Origin: Cyclobacteriaceae bacterium
GTDB lineage: Bacteria; Bacteroidota; Bacteroidia; Cytophagales; Cyclobacteriaceae
Assembly: GCA_019694905.1 (NCBI GenBank)
Contig: JAIBBB010000004.1
Coordinates: 1-49,098 of the forward strand
Direction: 5' to 3'
Length of the DNA: 49,098 nucleotides
Shown: positions 1 to 8,207 of the stretch, piece by piece
How positions within the stretch are numbered: the first letter of the stretch is position 1
How the letters are laid out: every line of letters begins with the position of its first letter
The notes under the pieces: model-generated
Told to the model about the DNA's origin: nothing
What the model saw: only the letters and a program-made list of their open reading frames with translations
Databases searched by the model: none
Program-made: the position numbers and the translations under genes

Positions 1-1
1 A

Positions 2-382
2 CTTGCGGCGCGATACGGAAAACTACCGGGTGTTGACTACTCCAGATTGTTTACGCGGTCGACACTCCATTCGCCGGTTCAGGGGGATGTATGTTTGCTT
101 GCGGAGGCACCAGGCCTGCTTGAGGAGCGCATGGGTCATCCCATTCTCTCCAATGCGATTTTGACACGGGGCTTGTTTGCGAAGCCACCTACTTATCAGC
201 AGCTACTGTTTATCGCAAAGGCCTTTGAGCAGTCACCCCCTACCCAAGTTTATGATCCAGAGCAGCTCCTGACAAGTTTTGCCGAGCAAATACCTGGCAT
301 AGGTAGCCGTTATGACTACAATGCACCGTGGTGGATTCGCCGCAAGGAAGCGCATCAGAAAAGTGAAGGGCAACCTTTGTGA
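2..382 (+). CDS. hypothetical protein, 5' truncated
   Basis: This reading frame is open from the left edge of the window to a TGA at 382, so the gene starts upstream and only about 126 C-terminal codons are visible. I do not recognise the family. The visible part is soluble-looking, with no membrane segment, and carries the short motif NAPWWIRR near its end. Its last 28 bases overlap the 3' end of the convergent radical SAM gene. That is plausible here because other convergent pairs in this window also overlap. The TTG at 47 is an internal codon rather than a convincing start. It could also be a non-coding open frame, since the only support is its length and position. Confidence 0.45.
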   Translation, partial: LAARYGKLPGVDYSRLFTRSTLHSPVQGDVCLLAEAPGLLEERMGHPILSNAILTRGLFAKPPTYQQLLFIAKAFEQSPPTQVYDPEQLLTSFAEQIPGIGSRYDYNAPWWIRRKEAHQKSEGQPL

Positions 383-1407
383 AACTTTGAGAGATCGTAT
401 GCTGGAAACCCTTTGTCAAGAGCATACTTCTTGCGAGACAGGCGAAAGAGCTGATGGATGCTTTCAGCCATTCGCCCCTCACCAGCCATACGACGACCGA
501 AGACAGAATCATGAACATTGCCTCCATGCATATCTTCTATCTGTGACCAAATGCGCTCCATACGATCAGGGAACTGATGCTCAAGCCAATTCCTGAAAAT
601 GGAACCTATCGATCCGTTCAGCCTGACTACTGTCAAGCCGGCAGTGGTAGCCCCGGCACTGGAAGCCGCATCCAGTATAGCTGGTATCTCGTGGTGATTG
701 AGGGCGGGAATAACCGGAGCTACCATGACACCAACAGGTATGCGGGCATCTGCAAGTTGTTTGATCACAGCCAGGCGCCTGGCAGCGGTAGCGGTGCGAG
801 GTTCCATTTTTCGCCGCAAATCTTCGTCGAGGGTGGTTACAGAAATCATCACCCTCACAAGATTGTCCGTGGCGAGATCGGATAGCAAATCAAGATCGCG
901 GAGAATCAGACTGTTTTTTGTGATGATGCTGATAGGATGGCGGTATTTTACCATGACCTTCAGGATAGATCGGGTGAGCTCGAGTCTGCGTTCCAGAGGT
1001 TGATAGCAGTCGGTATTGCCACTGAGCATAATCGGGACGGGCTGCCATCCCTTATTCAGGAGCTGCTTTTCGAGAATGGAGGCAACATTCTTTTTGACAA
1101 TTATCTTAGACTCAAAATCAAGGCCGGCACTGAACCCATAGTATTCATGGGAGTTTCGTGCGTAGCAGTAGATACAGCCGTGCTCGCAACCTTGATAGGG
1201 ATTTAGTGAATACTCCATTCCAAGGTCCGGGCTGGTCACTTTGTTGAGCACTTTGCGCGAATTCTCTACAAAGACCTGAGTCTGGGGGTTTTGCTGGAGG
1301 GGTTCATCGAGACCCTCAATGTGTTCATTCGTAATACTGGCTTTCAAATACGGATTGGGCGTATCAAACTGAGCCCCTCTGCCCTTAAATTGTCCTCCGT
1401 TTGCCAT
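355..1407 (-). CDS. PA0069-type radical SAM protein (SplB-like)
   Basis: A 350-residue radical SAM protein of the COG1533 group, related to spore photoproduct lyase. The cluster-binding cysteines are C74, C78 and C81 in the motif GCEHGCIYCYA, the CxxxCxxC arrangement that holds the [4Fe-4S] cluster and S-adenosylmethionine. Downstream segments such as MLSGNTDCYQP and SIITKN fit the barrel strands of this family. The substrate is not known for the PA0069 subgroup, and it is not a proven photoproduct lyase. The ATG at 1407 gives the family's usual N-terminus rich in Gly, Arg and Asn. The gene is convergent with and overlaps the truncated gene on its left, and is divergent from the PLP enzyme on its right with about 36 bases between the starts. 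Confidence 0.85.
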   Translation of the reverse strand: MANGGQFKGRGAQFDTPNPYLKASITNEHIEGLDEPLQQNPQTQVFVENSRKVLNKVTSPDLGMEYSLNPYQGCEHGCIYCYARNSHEYYGFSAGLDFESKIIVKKNVASILEKQLLNKGWQPVPIMLSGNTDCYQPLERRLELTRSILKVMVKYRHPISIITKNSLILRDLDLLSDLATDNLVRVMISVTTLDEDLRRKMEPRTATAARRLAVIKQLADARIPVGVMVAPVIPALNHHEIPAILDAASSAGATTAGLTVVRLNGSIGSIFRNWLEHQFPDRMERIWSQIEDMHGGNVHDSVFGRRMAGEGRMAESIHQLFRLSRKKYALDKGFPAYDLSKFHKGCPSLF

Positions 1408-1443
1408 TTGCCAGCGAATTTAGCAATAATACTAAATATTTTA

Positions 1444-2319
1444 GTGATACCTTATTGTGAACCGCCTTTTCAGGATTTGAATTCCAGGGACTGGAGTGGA
1501 AATTCCATAACCCTTCGTGTAGTCAGAGAGGATCTCAATCACCCAGAGGTCAGTGGTAACAAATGGTGGAAATTGCGCGACAACCTTAAGGAGGCAAGAC
1601 GGCAAGGGCTTGATCAGATCATCACTTTTGGAGGCGCTTTCAGTAATCATGTCGCCGCTACAGCAGCGGCAGCAGAAATTGAGGGGATGAAATCAATTGG
1701 TGTCATCCGTGGAGAAGCGAGGCTTCCCTACAACAAAACACTCCGGAAGGCTTGTGAGAAGGGAATGGTTCTTCATCACGTATCCCGGACAGAATATCGT
1801 CGGAAGGAAGAACAGGAGTTCCTGGATTCGCTGCTGACACAATTTGGCCCTTCCTATATTATTCCAGAAGGCGGCACCAACCGATTAGCGGTCAATGCTT
1901 GTCAGGATTGGGCTGCGGAGATGGAACGATCTGAATCCTTCGACTATTTGTGTGTTGCAGCTGGTACAGGAGGAACTGCAGCAGGACTGATCAATGGTCT
2001 GTCGCCAGCAAAGCGGATACTTGTATTTCCGGTGGTTCGCCCGCCTGAACAAATGGCCGGGGAAATTCGAAAATGGATTACTACCCCCAAACCTAACTGG
2101 ACCGTAATCCATGACTACCATTTTGGCGGCTATGCAAAATGGAATGATGAATTGATTGCATTCATCCAACGAATCCGACTGGAGTATAACATTCCCCTGG
2201 ACAGGGTCTATACCGCAAAGCTATTCTTCGGTGTTCTGGATCTGATAAGAAAGCACTATTTCCCTGCCGGCTCCCGGATTCTGATAGTTCACACGGGAGG
2301 CCTTCAGGGAGAGCCTTAA
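1444..2319 (+). CDS. 1-aminocyclopropane-1-carboxylate deaminase/D-cysteine desulfhydrase family PLP enzyme
   Basis: A fold-type II PLP enzyme of 291 residues, related to ACC deaminase and D-cysteine desulfhydrase (DcyD). The lysine expected to bind PLP lies in the motif SGNKWWKLRDN near residue 40. A QIITFGGAFSNH segment and the phosphate-binding loop AAGTGGTAAG follow in family order. The frame is open back to 1291, but that part overlaps the divergent radical SAM gene. The GTG at 1444 gives a protein that begins just before the conserved part, so I chose it; this start is uncertain. Whether it deaminates ACC or releases sulfide from D-cysteine cannot be decided from sequence. Its TAA and the stop of the RNase R gene share the four bases TTAA. 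Confidence 0.75.
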   Translation: MIPYCEPPFQDLNSRDWSGNSITLRVVREDLNHPEVSGNKWWKLRDNLKEARRQGLDQIITFGGAFSNHVAATAAAAEIEGMKSIGVIRGEARLPYNKTLRKACEKGMVLHHVSRTEYRRKEEQEFLDSLLTQFGPSYIIPEGGTNRLAVNACQDWAAEMERSESFDYLCVAAGTGGTAAGLINGLSPAKRILVFPVVRPPEQMAGEIRKWITTPKPNWTVIHDYHFGGYAKWNDELIAFIQRIRLEYNIPLDRVYTAKLFFGVLDLIRKHYFPAGSRILIVHTGGLQGEP

Positions 2320-4472
2320 ACAGATTTCTCGATTGTCAGGTCAATCAGCCTTCGATCAATGTCTGTATTCCGAATGCGGACGGTGACGGGATCACCCAGG
2401 CGGTAGACCTTCTTTCTGCGCCGCCCAACCACTCTGTAATTGCGCTCATCGAATTCGTAGAAGTCATCTGTCAGATCAGACAAGCGAACCATTCCCTCGC
2501 ATTTTGTCTCTATGATTTCAACAAAGATGCCAAAGTCAGTGACTCCAGTGATAATTCCATCATAAGGGCGATTCTCAGCAGTGCTCATGAACTCCACCTG
2601 CTTGTACTTGATGGAGGCTCGTTCGGCATCAGCAGCACGCTTCTCCCGTTCAGATGAATGAAGACACCGGGTCTCAAAATCCTTCTTCACTGCGGGTTTA
2701 CCATTGTCAAGATAATGCTGTAACAATCGGTGCACCATCATATCAGGGTATCGTCGGATCGGCGAAGTAAAGTGTGTATAGTGTTGAAAGGCCAGTCCAA
2801 AGTGGCCCTTGGCATCTGTCGTGTACTTGGCTTTTGCCATTGCCCGCACAGCGAGTGACTGCAACACATTTTGCTCAGGCTTCCCCTCTATTTCGTCCAT
2901 CAACCGATTCAGTGAACGTGAAACGGCCCCCTCATCGGTATTCAACGTGTGCCCGAATTGCTTTGCGAACTTGGCAAAATCTCCCACCTTCTCAGGATCG
3001 GGTGCATCGTGCGTCCGGTAAACAAACGTATTTCGTTCACCACCGCTTCTCAATTTGAATACAAATGTGGCCACACCGCGATTCGCCAAGAGCATAAACT
3101 CCTCAATAAGTTTATGGGCATCTTTTCTGATCTTGGGGATTACGGCGAGAGGTTTTCCCCGGTCATCGAGTTTGAATTTTACTTCGGTAGTTTCGAAGTT
3201 AACCGCGCCCTTGGTGTACCTGTCTTTTCTCAGGCGAAGTGCGAGTTCATTTAATTGCTTCAGTTCAGCAGGGTACTTCCCAATCCCGCTTTCCAGTTCT
3301 TCCTGGGCACTTTCATACGTGTAGCGGTGGTTCGAATGAATGATTGTCCGTCCGTACCACTCAGCGTGAATCTTTCCACGACTGTCCAGTTCAAAGACTG
3401 CAGCAAAGGTCAGTTTATCTTCATGAGGACGTAGGGAACACAGTTCGTTTGAAAGCCTCTCCGGCAACATGGGAACGGTGCGATCAACGAGGTAAACAGA
3501 GGTTGCCCGGTCGAACGCGTCCTGATCAAGCAAGGTACCGGGTTGAACGTAGTGGGTCACGTCGGCAATGTGAATGCCTACTTCAAAATGGCCATTCTCC
3601 AGGCGACGAAATGAAAGCGCATCATCAAAATCTTTGGCGTCTTCAGGGTCAATCGTAAACGTAAGAATGCCGCGGAAATCCCGTCTGGATTTCACCTCAG
3701 CGTCAGATATCACTTCAGAGATCTTGGTGGATTCCTGAAGGACATTCTCCGGGAAATGAAATGGCAAATCAAATTCAGCCATGATAGAGTGAATCTCTGC
3801 GTCATTTTCTCCGGTTTTTCCTAAAATGTCGACGACTTTTGCTTCCGGATTACGGTCACCGTCACCCCACTTGGCGACCTCAATGACCACCTTGTCGTTC
3901 GTCACTGCTCCGTTGATGTTTTCCGGATAGATAAAAAAGTCCTGGTAGATCTTTTTGAAATCCGGTACAACGAAAGCAAAGCGATTCGGTGATACTTCGA
4001 GTCTTCCGACAAACCGGGACCTGTTCCGCTTGACAACGCGATTCACTTTCCCTTCCGGATTCTCCCCAGTGCGCTTTGAAAACAATGAAATGCTGACCGT
4101 GTCACCATGAAGTGCGGTTCCAAGGTCACGCGACCGCACATACACATCCTTTTCTCCGTCTCCAATGGCAACGTAAGCAAAGCGCGGATTTACGTGATCA
4201 ACAATTCCTGTGAGCAATTCTTGCGCTTTTGTACTGGTATAACTGCCATTGGCCAGTTGTTTGATCTTTCCATCGGATGCCAATTCTTCCAGCATGGAAA
4301 AGAGGTCCTTGTTGAGGGCCTTCTTCTTTACACCTGTCTTCCGCGCGACCTGCTTGAAATCAAAGGCCTTGCCGGTATTTTCATTGAAAAGGTCAAGGAT
4401 GGTGCTTCGAAGGGACTGTCGCTCACCTTTGTTCTTTTTGTCCTTCTCTACTTTGAATTTCCTTTTAGACAT
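2316..4472 (-). CDS. rnr: ribonuclease R (VacB/RNB family exoribonuclease)
   Basis: A 718-residue 3'-5' exoribonuclease that degrades structured RNA in the cytoplasm. Domain order is complete: a winged-helix region at about 20-80, cold-shock OB folds at about 85-215, the RNB catalytic domain from about 260 to 590, and a C-terminal S1 domain at about 640-715. The catalytic metal-binding aspartates are visible in TIDPEDAKDFDDA (D275, D281, D283, D284). The lysine-rich tail of the Escherichia coli enzyme is missing, while the N-terminus is lysine-rich instead. The start ATG at 4472 faces the divergent M20 peptidase across 90 bases. The 3' end overlaps the PLP enzyme by four bases. Confidence 0.93.
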   Translation of the reverse strand: MSKRKFKVEKDKKNKGERQSLRSTILDLFNENTGKAFDFKQVARKTGVKKKALNKDLFSMLEELASDGKIKQLANGSYTSTKAQELLTGIVDHVNPRFAYVAIGDGEKDVYVRSRDLGTALHGDTVSISLFSKRTGENPEGKVNRVVKRNRSRFVGRLEVSPNRFAFVVPDFKKIYQDFFIYPENINGAVTNDKVVIEVAKWGDGDRNPEAKVVDILGKTGENDAEIHSIMAEFDLPFHFPENVLQESTKISEVISDAEVKSRRDFRGILTFTIDPEDAKDFDDALSFRRLENGHFEVGIHIADVTHYVQPGTLLDQDAFDRATSVYLVDRTVPMLPERLSNELCSLRPHEDKLTFAAVFELDSRGKIHAEWYGRTIIHSNHRYTYESAQEELESGIGKYPAELKQLNELALRLRKDRYTKGAVNFETTEVKFKLDDRGKPLAVIPKIRKDAHKLIEEFMLLANRGVATFVFKLRSGGERNTFVYRTHDAPDPEKVGDFAKFAKQFGHTLNTDEGAVSRSLNRLMDEIEGKPEQNVLQSLAVRAMAKAKYTTDAKGHFGLAFQHYTHFTSPIRRYPDMMVHRLLQHYLDNGKPAVKKDFETRCLHSSEREKRAADAERASIKYKQVEFMSTAENRPYDGIITGVTDFGIFVEIIETKCEGMVRLSDLTDDFYEFDERNYRVVGRRRKKVYRLGDPVTVRIRNTDIDRRLIDLTIEKSV

Positions 4473-4562
4473 GGATTGAGCGATTCTGAATAATTAGCCG
4501 AAGGTACGTAAACCCAGGAATCTCTAATTCGCGTAGCTTTGGATTTGAAAACCATCGAGGCT

Positions 4563-6005
4563 ATGTGGAAGCGCATCTCTCTGTTTCTTTTGTTTGCTAT
4601 TCTTCTTTTGGCAGGAGTACTTGTTTTTAACACAATCCGTTTCAAGGGTCCTTCAGCGGCCAATGACACCCAGGGAATTTCAAAGTCGCCGGAAACGGCA
4701 CTTGAACATTTCCGGCAGGCACTTCGCTATCAGACTATATCACACGGTGACAGTTCCAGGTTTGACACTGCAGCTTTTCGGGGCTTCCAGCGGTTTCTGA
4801 GAAGCAGCTATCCAAGAGTACATTCTGTCATGACCGTTGATGTGGTCAGAGAATACACTCTGATTTATACGTGGAGGGGAACGCAAGCAGACTTGAAGCC
4901 AGTGGTGCTGATGGCCCATCAGGACGTTGTCCCAATCGAGGAAGCCACCAGAACCATGTGGACAGTTGACCCCTTTGGAGGGGTCGTAAAGGACGGATAT
5001 ATCTGGGGCAGGGGCACAACGGATGATAAAATCAATCTTATTTCAATTTTTGAATCAGCTGAAAAGCTTCTGGAGAGCGGTTTTGTCCCCAAAAGGACCA
5101 TCTATTTTGTATTCGGGCATGACGAGGAAATTGGTGGGCGTGGTGCTCAGGCAGCAGCGGCCTGGCTTAAGGCGCACAATGTACATGCAGATCTGGTTCT
5201 CGACGAAGGAGGGGTGATTACACAGGATAAGATCCCCGGATTAACAAAACCCGTTGCTTTACTGGGTACCAGTGAGAAAGGATACTTGTCGGTCGAGCTT
5301 CGGGTAGAAAAGGCTGGTGGCCATTCCTCAATGCCGGACAAGGAGACCGCTCTTGATATTCTCTCAAGGGCATTGGTCCACCTACGGGAACATCCTTTTG
5401 AAGGGAAGTTCACACAACCAATGACTGACTTTGTAAATGCAGTTGGGCCTCAAATGCCGTTCTTTCAGCGCATGATATTTGCCAATACATGGTTATTTGA
5501 AAGCATGCTTATAGGAATCTATGAGAAATCAGGCCCGGGCAATGCCATGGTAAGAACTACGATGGTTCCCACGATTATACAGGCAGGCATGAAGGACAAC
5601 GTAGTTCCTATGGTAGCCACTGCTACGGTTAACCTTCGGTTGCTTCCAGGAGATGCATCGGTGGATGTAATCAAGAGACTCAATGAGATTGTCAATGATG
5701 AGCGGGTGTCCATTACACCGCTCCCGGGTCTGGTAGCGGAGGCTTCTGAGGTCACGGCCACTACTTCCACGGGTTATCAGCTGGTGGCTGGCAACGTGTT
5801 GAAAGCTCTGCCTGGCGTAACTCCCTCACCTTTCCTGATGATTGGTGCGACCGATTCCCGATTCATGTCTGAGGTTTCTGATGGGATTGTCAAATTCAGC
5901 CCGATGGTAGACCCCATAGGGTTCCATGGCATCGATGAGCGCGTGAGCACAGAGAGTTTTGACACGAGCATTTGGTTTTTTAGTCAACTCATCAAGGATC
6001 TGTAG
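4563..6005 (+). CDS. membrane-anchored M20 family peptidase (carboxypeptidase S type)
   Basis: A 480-residue dinuclear zinc peptidase. Residues 5-23 form one hydrophobic segment that would anchor the protein to the inner membrane or act as a signal peptide, placing the enzyme in the periplasm. Metal and catalytic residues typical of M20 are present: H119 and D121 in MAHQD, D154 in GTTDD, the glutamate pair at 188-189 in GHDEE, D214, and a late histidine in GFHGID. The length and layout resemble carboxypeptidase S and the PM20D1 group rather than dipeptidase PepV. The frame extends to a TTG at 4539, but the ATG at 4563 is preceded by GAGG and starts right at the charged residues before the hydrophobic segment. 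Confidence 0.88.
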   Translation: MWKRISLFLLFAILLLAGVLVFNTIRFKGPSAANDTQGISKSPETALEHFRQALRYQTISHGDSSRFDTAAFRGFQRFLRSSYPRVHSVMTVDVVREYTLIYTWRGTQADLKPVVLMAHQDVVPIEEATRTMWTVDPFGGVVKDGYIWGRGTTDDKINLISIFESAEKLLESGFVPKRTIYFVFGHDEEIGGRGAQAAAAWLKAHNVHADLVLDEGGVITQDKIPGLTKPVALLGTSEKGYLSVELRVEKAGGHSSMPDKETALDILSRALVHLREHPFEGKFTQPMTDFVNAVGPQMPFFQRMIFANTWLFESMLIGIYEKSGPGNAMVRTTMVPTIIQAGMKDNVVPMVATATVNLRLLPGDASVDVIKRLNEIVNDERVSITPLPGLVAEASEVTATTSTGYQLVAGNVLKALPGVTPSPFLMIGATDSRFMSEVSDGIVKFSPMVDPIGFHGIDERVSTESFDTSIWFFSQLIKDL

Positions 6006-6043
6006 GCCCAATCAATTGAACTTGTCAATAATTCACTTCATCA

Positions 6044-6074
6044 TTTACAAGGGTTGAAGGTTGACCTATATTTG
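6044..6074 (+). promoter_or_regulatory. candidate Bacteroidota-type promoter for gpmI
   Basis: TATATTTG at 6067-6074 matches the TAnnTTTG -7 element described for Bacteroidota sigma factors. A TTTA at 6044-6047, 19 bases upstream, is close to the TTTG/TTG -33 element. The expected transcription start would be near 6080, leaving a short leader before the gpmI ATG at 6094. This is a motif match only. Confidence 0.45.
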
Positions 6075-6093
6075 CATCTGAAAGAAAGAACCT

Positions 6094-7620
6094 ATGAATA
6101 AGAAAGTCCTTTTGATGATTCTTGATGGATGGGGAATAGCTACCAACAAAAAGGTATCAGCCATTGACCACGCGCGGACACCCTACATTAACTCGCTTTA
6201 TGAAAAATACCCTCACAGCAAACTAGAGGCTTCTGGTCTGGCTGTTGGCCTGCCTTCGGGCCAAATGGGCAATAGCGAAGTTGGACATATGAATATCGGT
6301 GCAGGCCGGATCGTATACCAGGATTTGGTCAGAATCAACAAGTCCATCGAAGATCACGAATTGGATACAAACCCAGTTTTGTTGGACGCTTTCAAGTATG
6401 CCAAAGACAAAGGCAAGGCAGTGCACTTTATCGGGCTTTTGTCTGACGGTGGGGTTCATTCGCACATCAATCACCTCAAGGGATTGTGTTCAATTGCCCA
6501 TGCAAATGGTCTGAAGCAAGTCTTTGTTCACGCGTTCACTGATGGGAGAGATACCGATCCGAAAGGAGGAGAAGGTTACTTGAAGGATCTTCAGGAACAT
6601 ATGCGAAAGACTACAGGCTCAATTGCGAGTATAGTCGGTCGTTATTATGCCATGGATCGCGACAAGCGCTGGGAGCGCGTTAAACTCGCTTATGACCTGA
6701 TGGTACATGGTGTTGGTGCGACATCGAATGACCCTTTGGAAGCGATCAGGCAGTCCTATGCAGCAGGCGTGACCGATGAATTTGTCAAGCCGATTGCCAT
6801 CATAGGGGACAACAAGAAGCCGGTGGCCGTGATTCAGCCGGGTGACGTGGTGCTTTGTTTCAATTTCAGGACGGACCGCGGCCGTCAAATTACGATTGCC
6901 CTGACGCAGCAGGACTTCCCTGAGCAAGCCATGAAGGCCATTGACCTGTACTACGTTACAATGGCTAACTACGATGACACTTTCAAGAAGGTAAACGTCA
7001 TTTTCGACAAGGACAATCTTGTCAACACAATCGGAGAAGTACTGGCCAAGCAGGGAAGGAAACAGATTCGGATTGCAGAGACCGAGAAGTATCCACACGT
7101 TACTTTCTTTTTCTCCGGTGGAAGGGAGGAGGCGTTCCCCGGGGAGACAAGAATCATGTGCCCTTCACCCAAAGTCGCAACTTACGACCTCAAGCCAGAA
7201 ATGAGTGCTGCGGATATACGGGACAAGATTATCCCTGAACTGGAAAGAGAATCGGCTGACTTTATTTGCCTCAACTTTGCCAACCCTGACATGGTCGGAC
7301 ACACTGGGGTTTTCGAGGCGGCTGTAAAGGCAGTAGAAACGGTGGATCAATGTAATCAGGCAGTTACTGAAACTGCGCGAAAGCATGGATACGCAATCAT
7401 TATTATTGCGGATCACGGCAATGCGGATATCATGATCAATGAAGATGGAAGCCCCAACACGGCTCATACAACGAATCTCGTTCCTTGTATCCTCGTGGAT
7501 GATACTTATCAGGGAAAACTCAAAGACGGCAAATTAGGCGATTTGGCACCCACTATTTTAACTATGATGGGGATTTCTCTCCCAGTAGAAATGAAGGGCA
7601 ATGTGCTGATTGATGCCTGA
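6094..7620 (+). CDS. gpmI: 2,3-bisphosphoglycerate-independent phosphoglycerate mutase
   Basis: A 508-residue cytoplasmic glycolytic enzyme that interconverts 3- and 2-phosphoglycerate using two manganese ions. The alkaline-phosphatase-like domain starts with MILDGWG (metal ligand D11) and carries the phosphorylated serine S61 in GQMGNSEVGH. The inserted phosphotransferase domain contains HAFTDGRDTDP and the GRYYAMDRDKRW motif. The second half of the metal site is in IIADHGNAD and the later NTAHTTN. The length is normal for the family. A promoter-like motif lies just upstream, and the small lipoprotein gene follows after five bases, suggesting a two-gene unit. Confidence 0.97.
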   Translation: MNKKVLLMILDGWGIATNKKVSAIDHARTPYINSLYEKYPHSKLEASGLAVGLPSGQMGNSEVGHMNIGAGRIVYQDLVRINKSIEDHELDTNPVLLDAFKYAKDKGKAVHFIGLLSDGGVHSHINHLKGLCSIAHANGLKQVFVHAFTDGRDTDPKGGEGYLKDLQEHMRKTTGSIASIVGRYYAMDRDKRWERVKLAYDLMVHGVGATSNDPLEAIRQSYAAGVTDEFVKPIAIIGDNKKPVAVIQPGDVVLCFNFRTDRGRQITIALTQQDFPEQAMKAIDLYYVTMANYDDTFKKVNVIFDKDNLVNTIGEVLAKQGRKQIRIAETEKYPHVTFFFSGGREEAFPGETRIMCPSPKVATYDLKPEMSAADIRDKIIPELERESADFICLNFANPDMVGHTGVFEAAVKAVETVDQCNQAVTETARKHGYAIIIIADHGNADIMINEDGSPNTAHTTNLVPCILVDDTYQGKLKDGKLGDLAPTILTMMGISLPVEMKGNVLIDA

Positions 7621-7625
7621 CTGTA

Positions 7626-8207
7626 ATGCGGCTTTCTCTTGTCTTTGCAGTTGTGCTTTGGGCATCCTGCCAGCCACCAACAACCAGAAGGCAGTTGAAG
7701 GTCTATGATTTTGACAGCCTTGCTACTGAACTTTCCACCCGTCGGGTGAACGTCATCAGGGAAGTTCTGCTCAATCACCAACCAGTTGACGGCAAGCTGA
7801 CCGGTCCGACATCTGATCCGAAGGAGTGGGAATTCCTGCGGGATTTCAATCAGATCAATCATCCGGCATTTCAGGGGGCCATCATTAAATCCGGACCCGA
7901 AAAGGATGAGCACAGCAATTTATCTGTTACCCGCTCTGAACTATTGACGGAAGACTTTCGATTTGTCTTCAAAAGGTACTTCCGCCAAACTTCCGCACGC
8001 GTCCGAAGAATGGAAATAGAAATGGTGAGCACGGATTTTTTTCATCATTCAGTGCGGGAGGCCGTATTGGATTTTGATGAAAATCAGAACGGCGAGGAGT
8101 TAGAGACATTCCTATTCACATACCGGGAGAAGGTGCTATTCGGCGATACCCTGCATTTTCAAATCAGCGGACTGGTCAGGGATACTACTTCAGTGTCTGG
8201 TAAATGA
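7626..8207 (+). CDS. hypothetical small lipoprotein
   Basis: A 193-residue protein that I do not recognise. The N-terminus MRLSLVFAVVLWASC is a short signal ending in a plausible lipobox with the acylated cysteine at position 15, so the mature protein is probably anchored to a membrane facing the periplasm. The rest is hydrophilic, with mixed strand-like segments and no repeats. It begins five bases after gpmI and is probably co-transcribed with it. Its last 23 bases overlap the 3' end of feoB on the other strand. Confidence 0.7.
   Translation: MRLSLVFAVVLWASCQPPTTRRQLKVYDFDSLATELSTRRVNVIREVLLNHQPVDGKLTGPTSDPKEWEFLRDFNQINHPAFQGAIIKSGPEKDEHSNLSVTRSELLTEDFRFVFKRYFRQTSARVRRMEIEMVSTDFFHHSVREAVLDFDENQNGEELETFLFTYREKVLFGDTLHFQISGLVRDTTSVSGK

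Noticed and set aside
4534..4541. TAGCTTTG, matching TAnnTTTG upstream of the M20 peptidase
   Set aside because: No TTG or TTTG element was found about 17-23 bases upstream, so the promoter call is not supported.
6619..7098. 159-codon reverse frame inside gpmI
   Set aside because: Antisense to the conserved phosphotransferase domain of GpmI; no recognisable protein.
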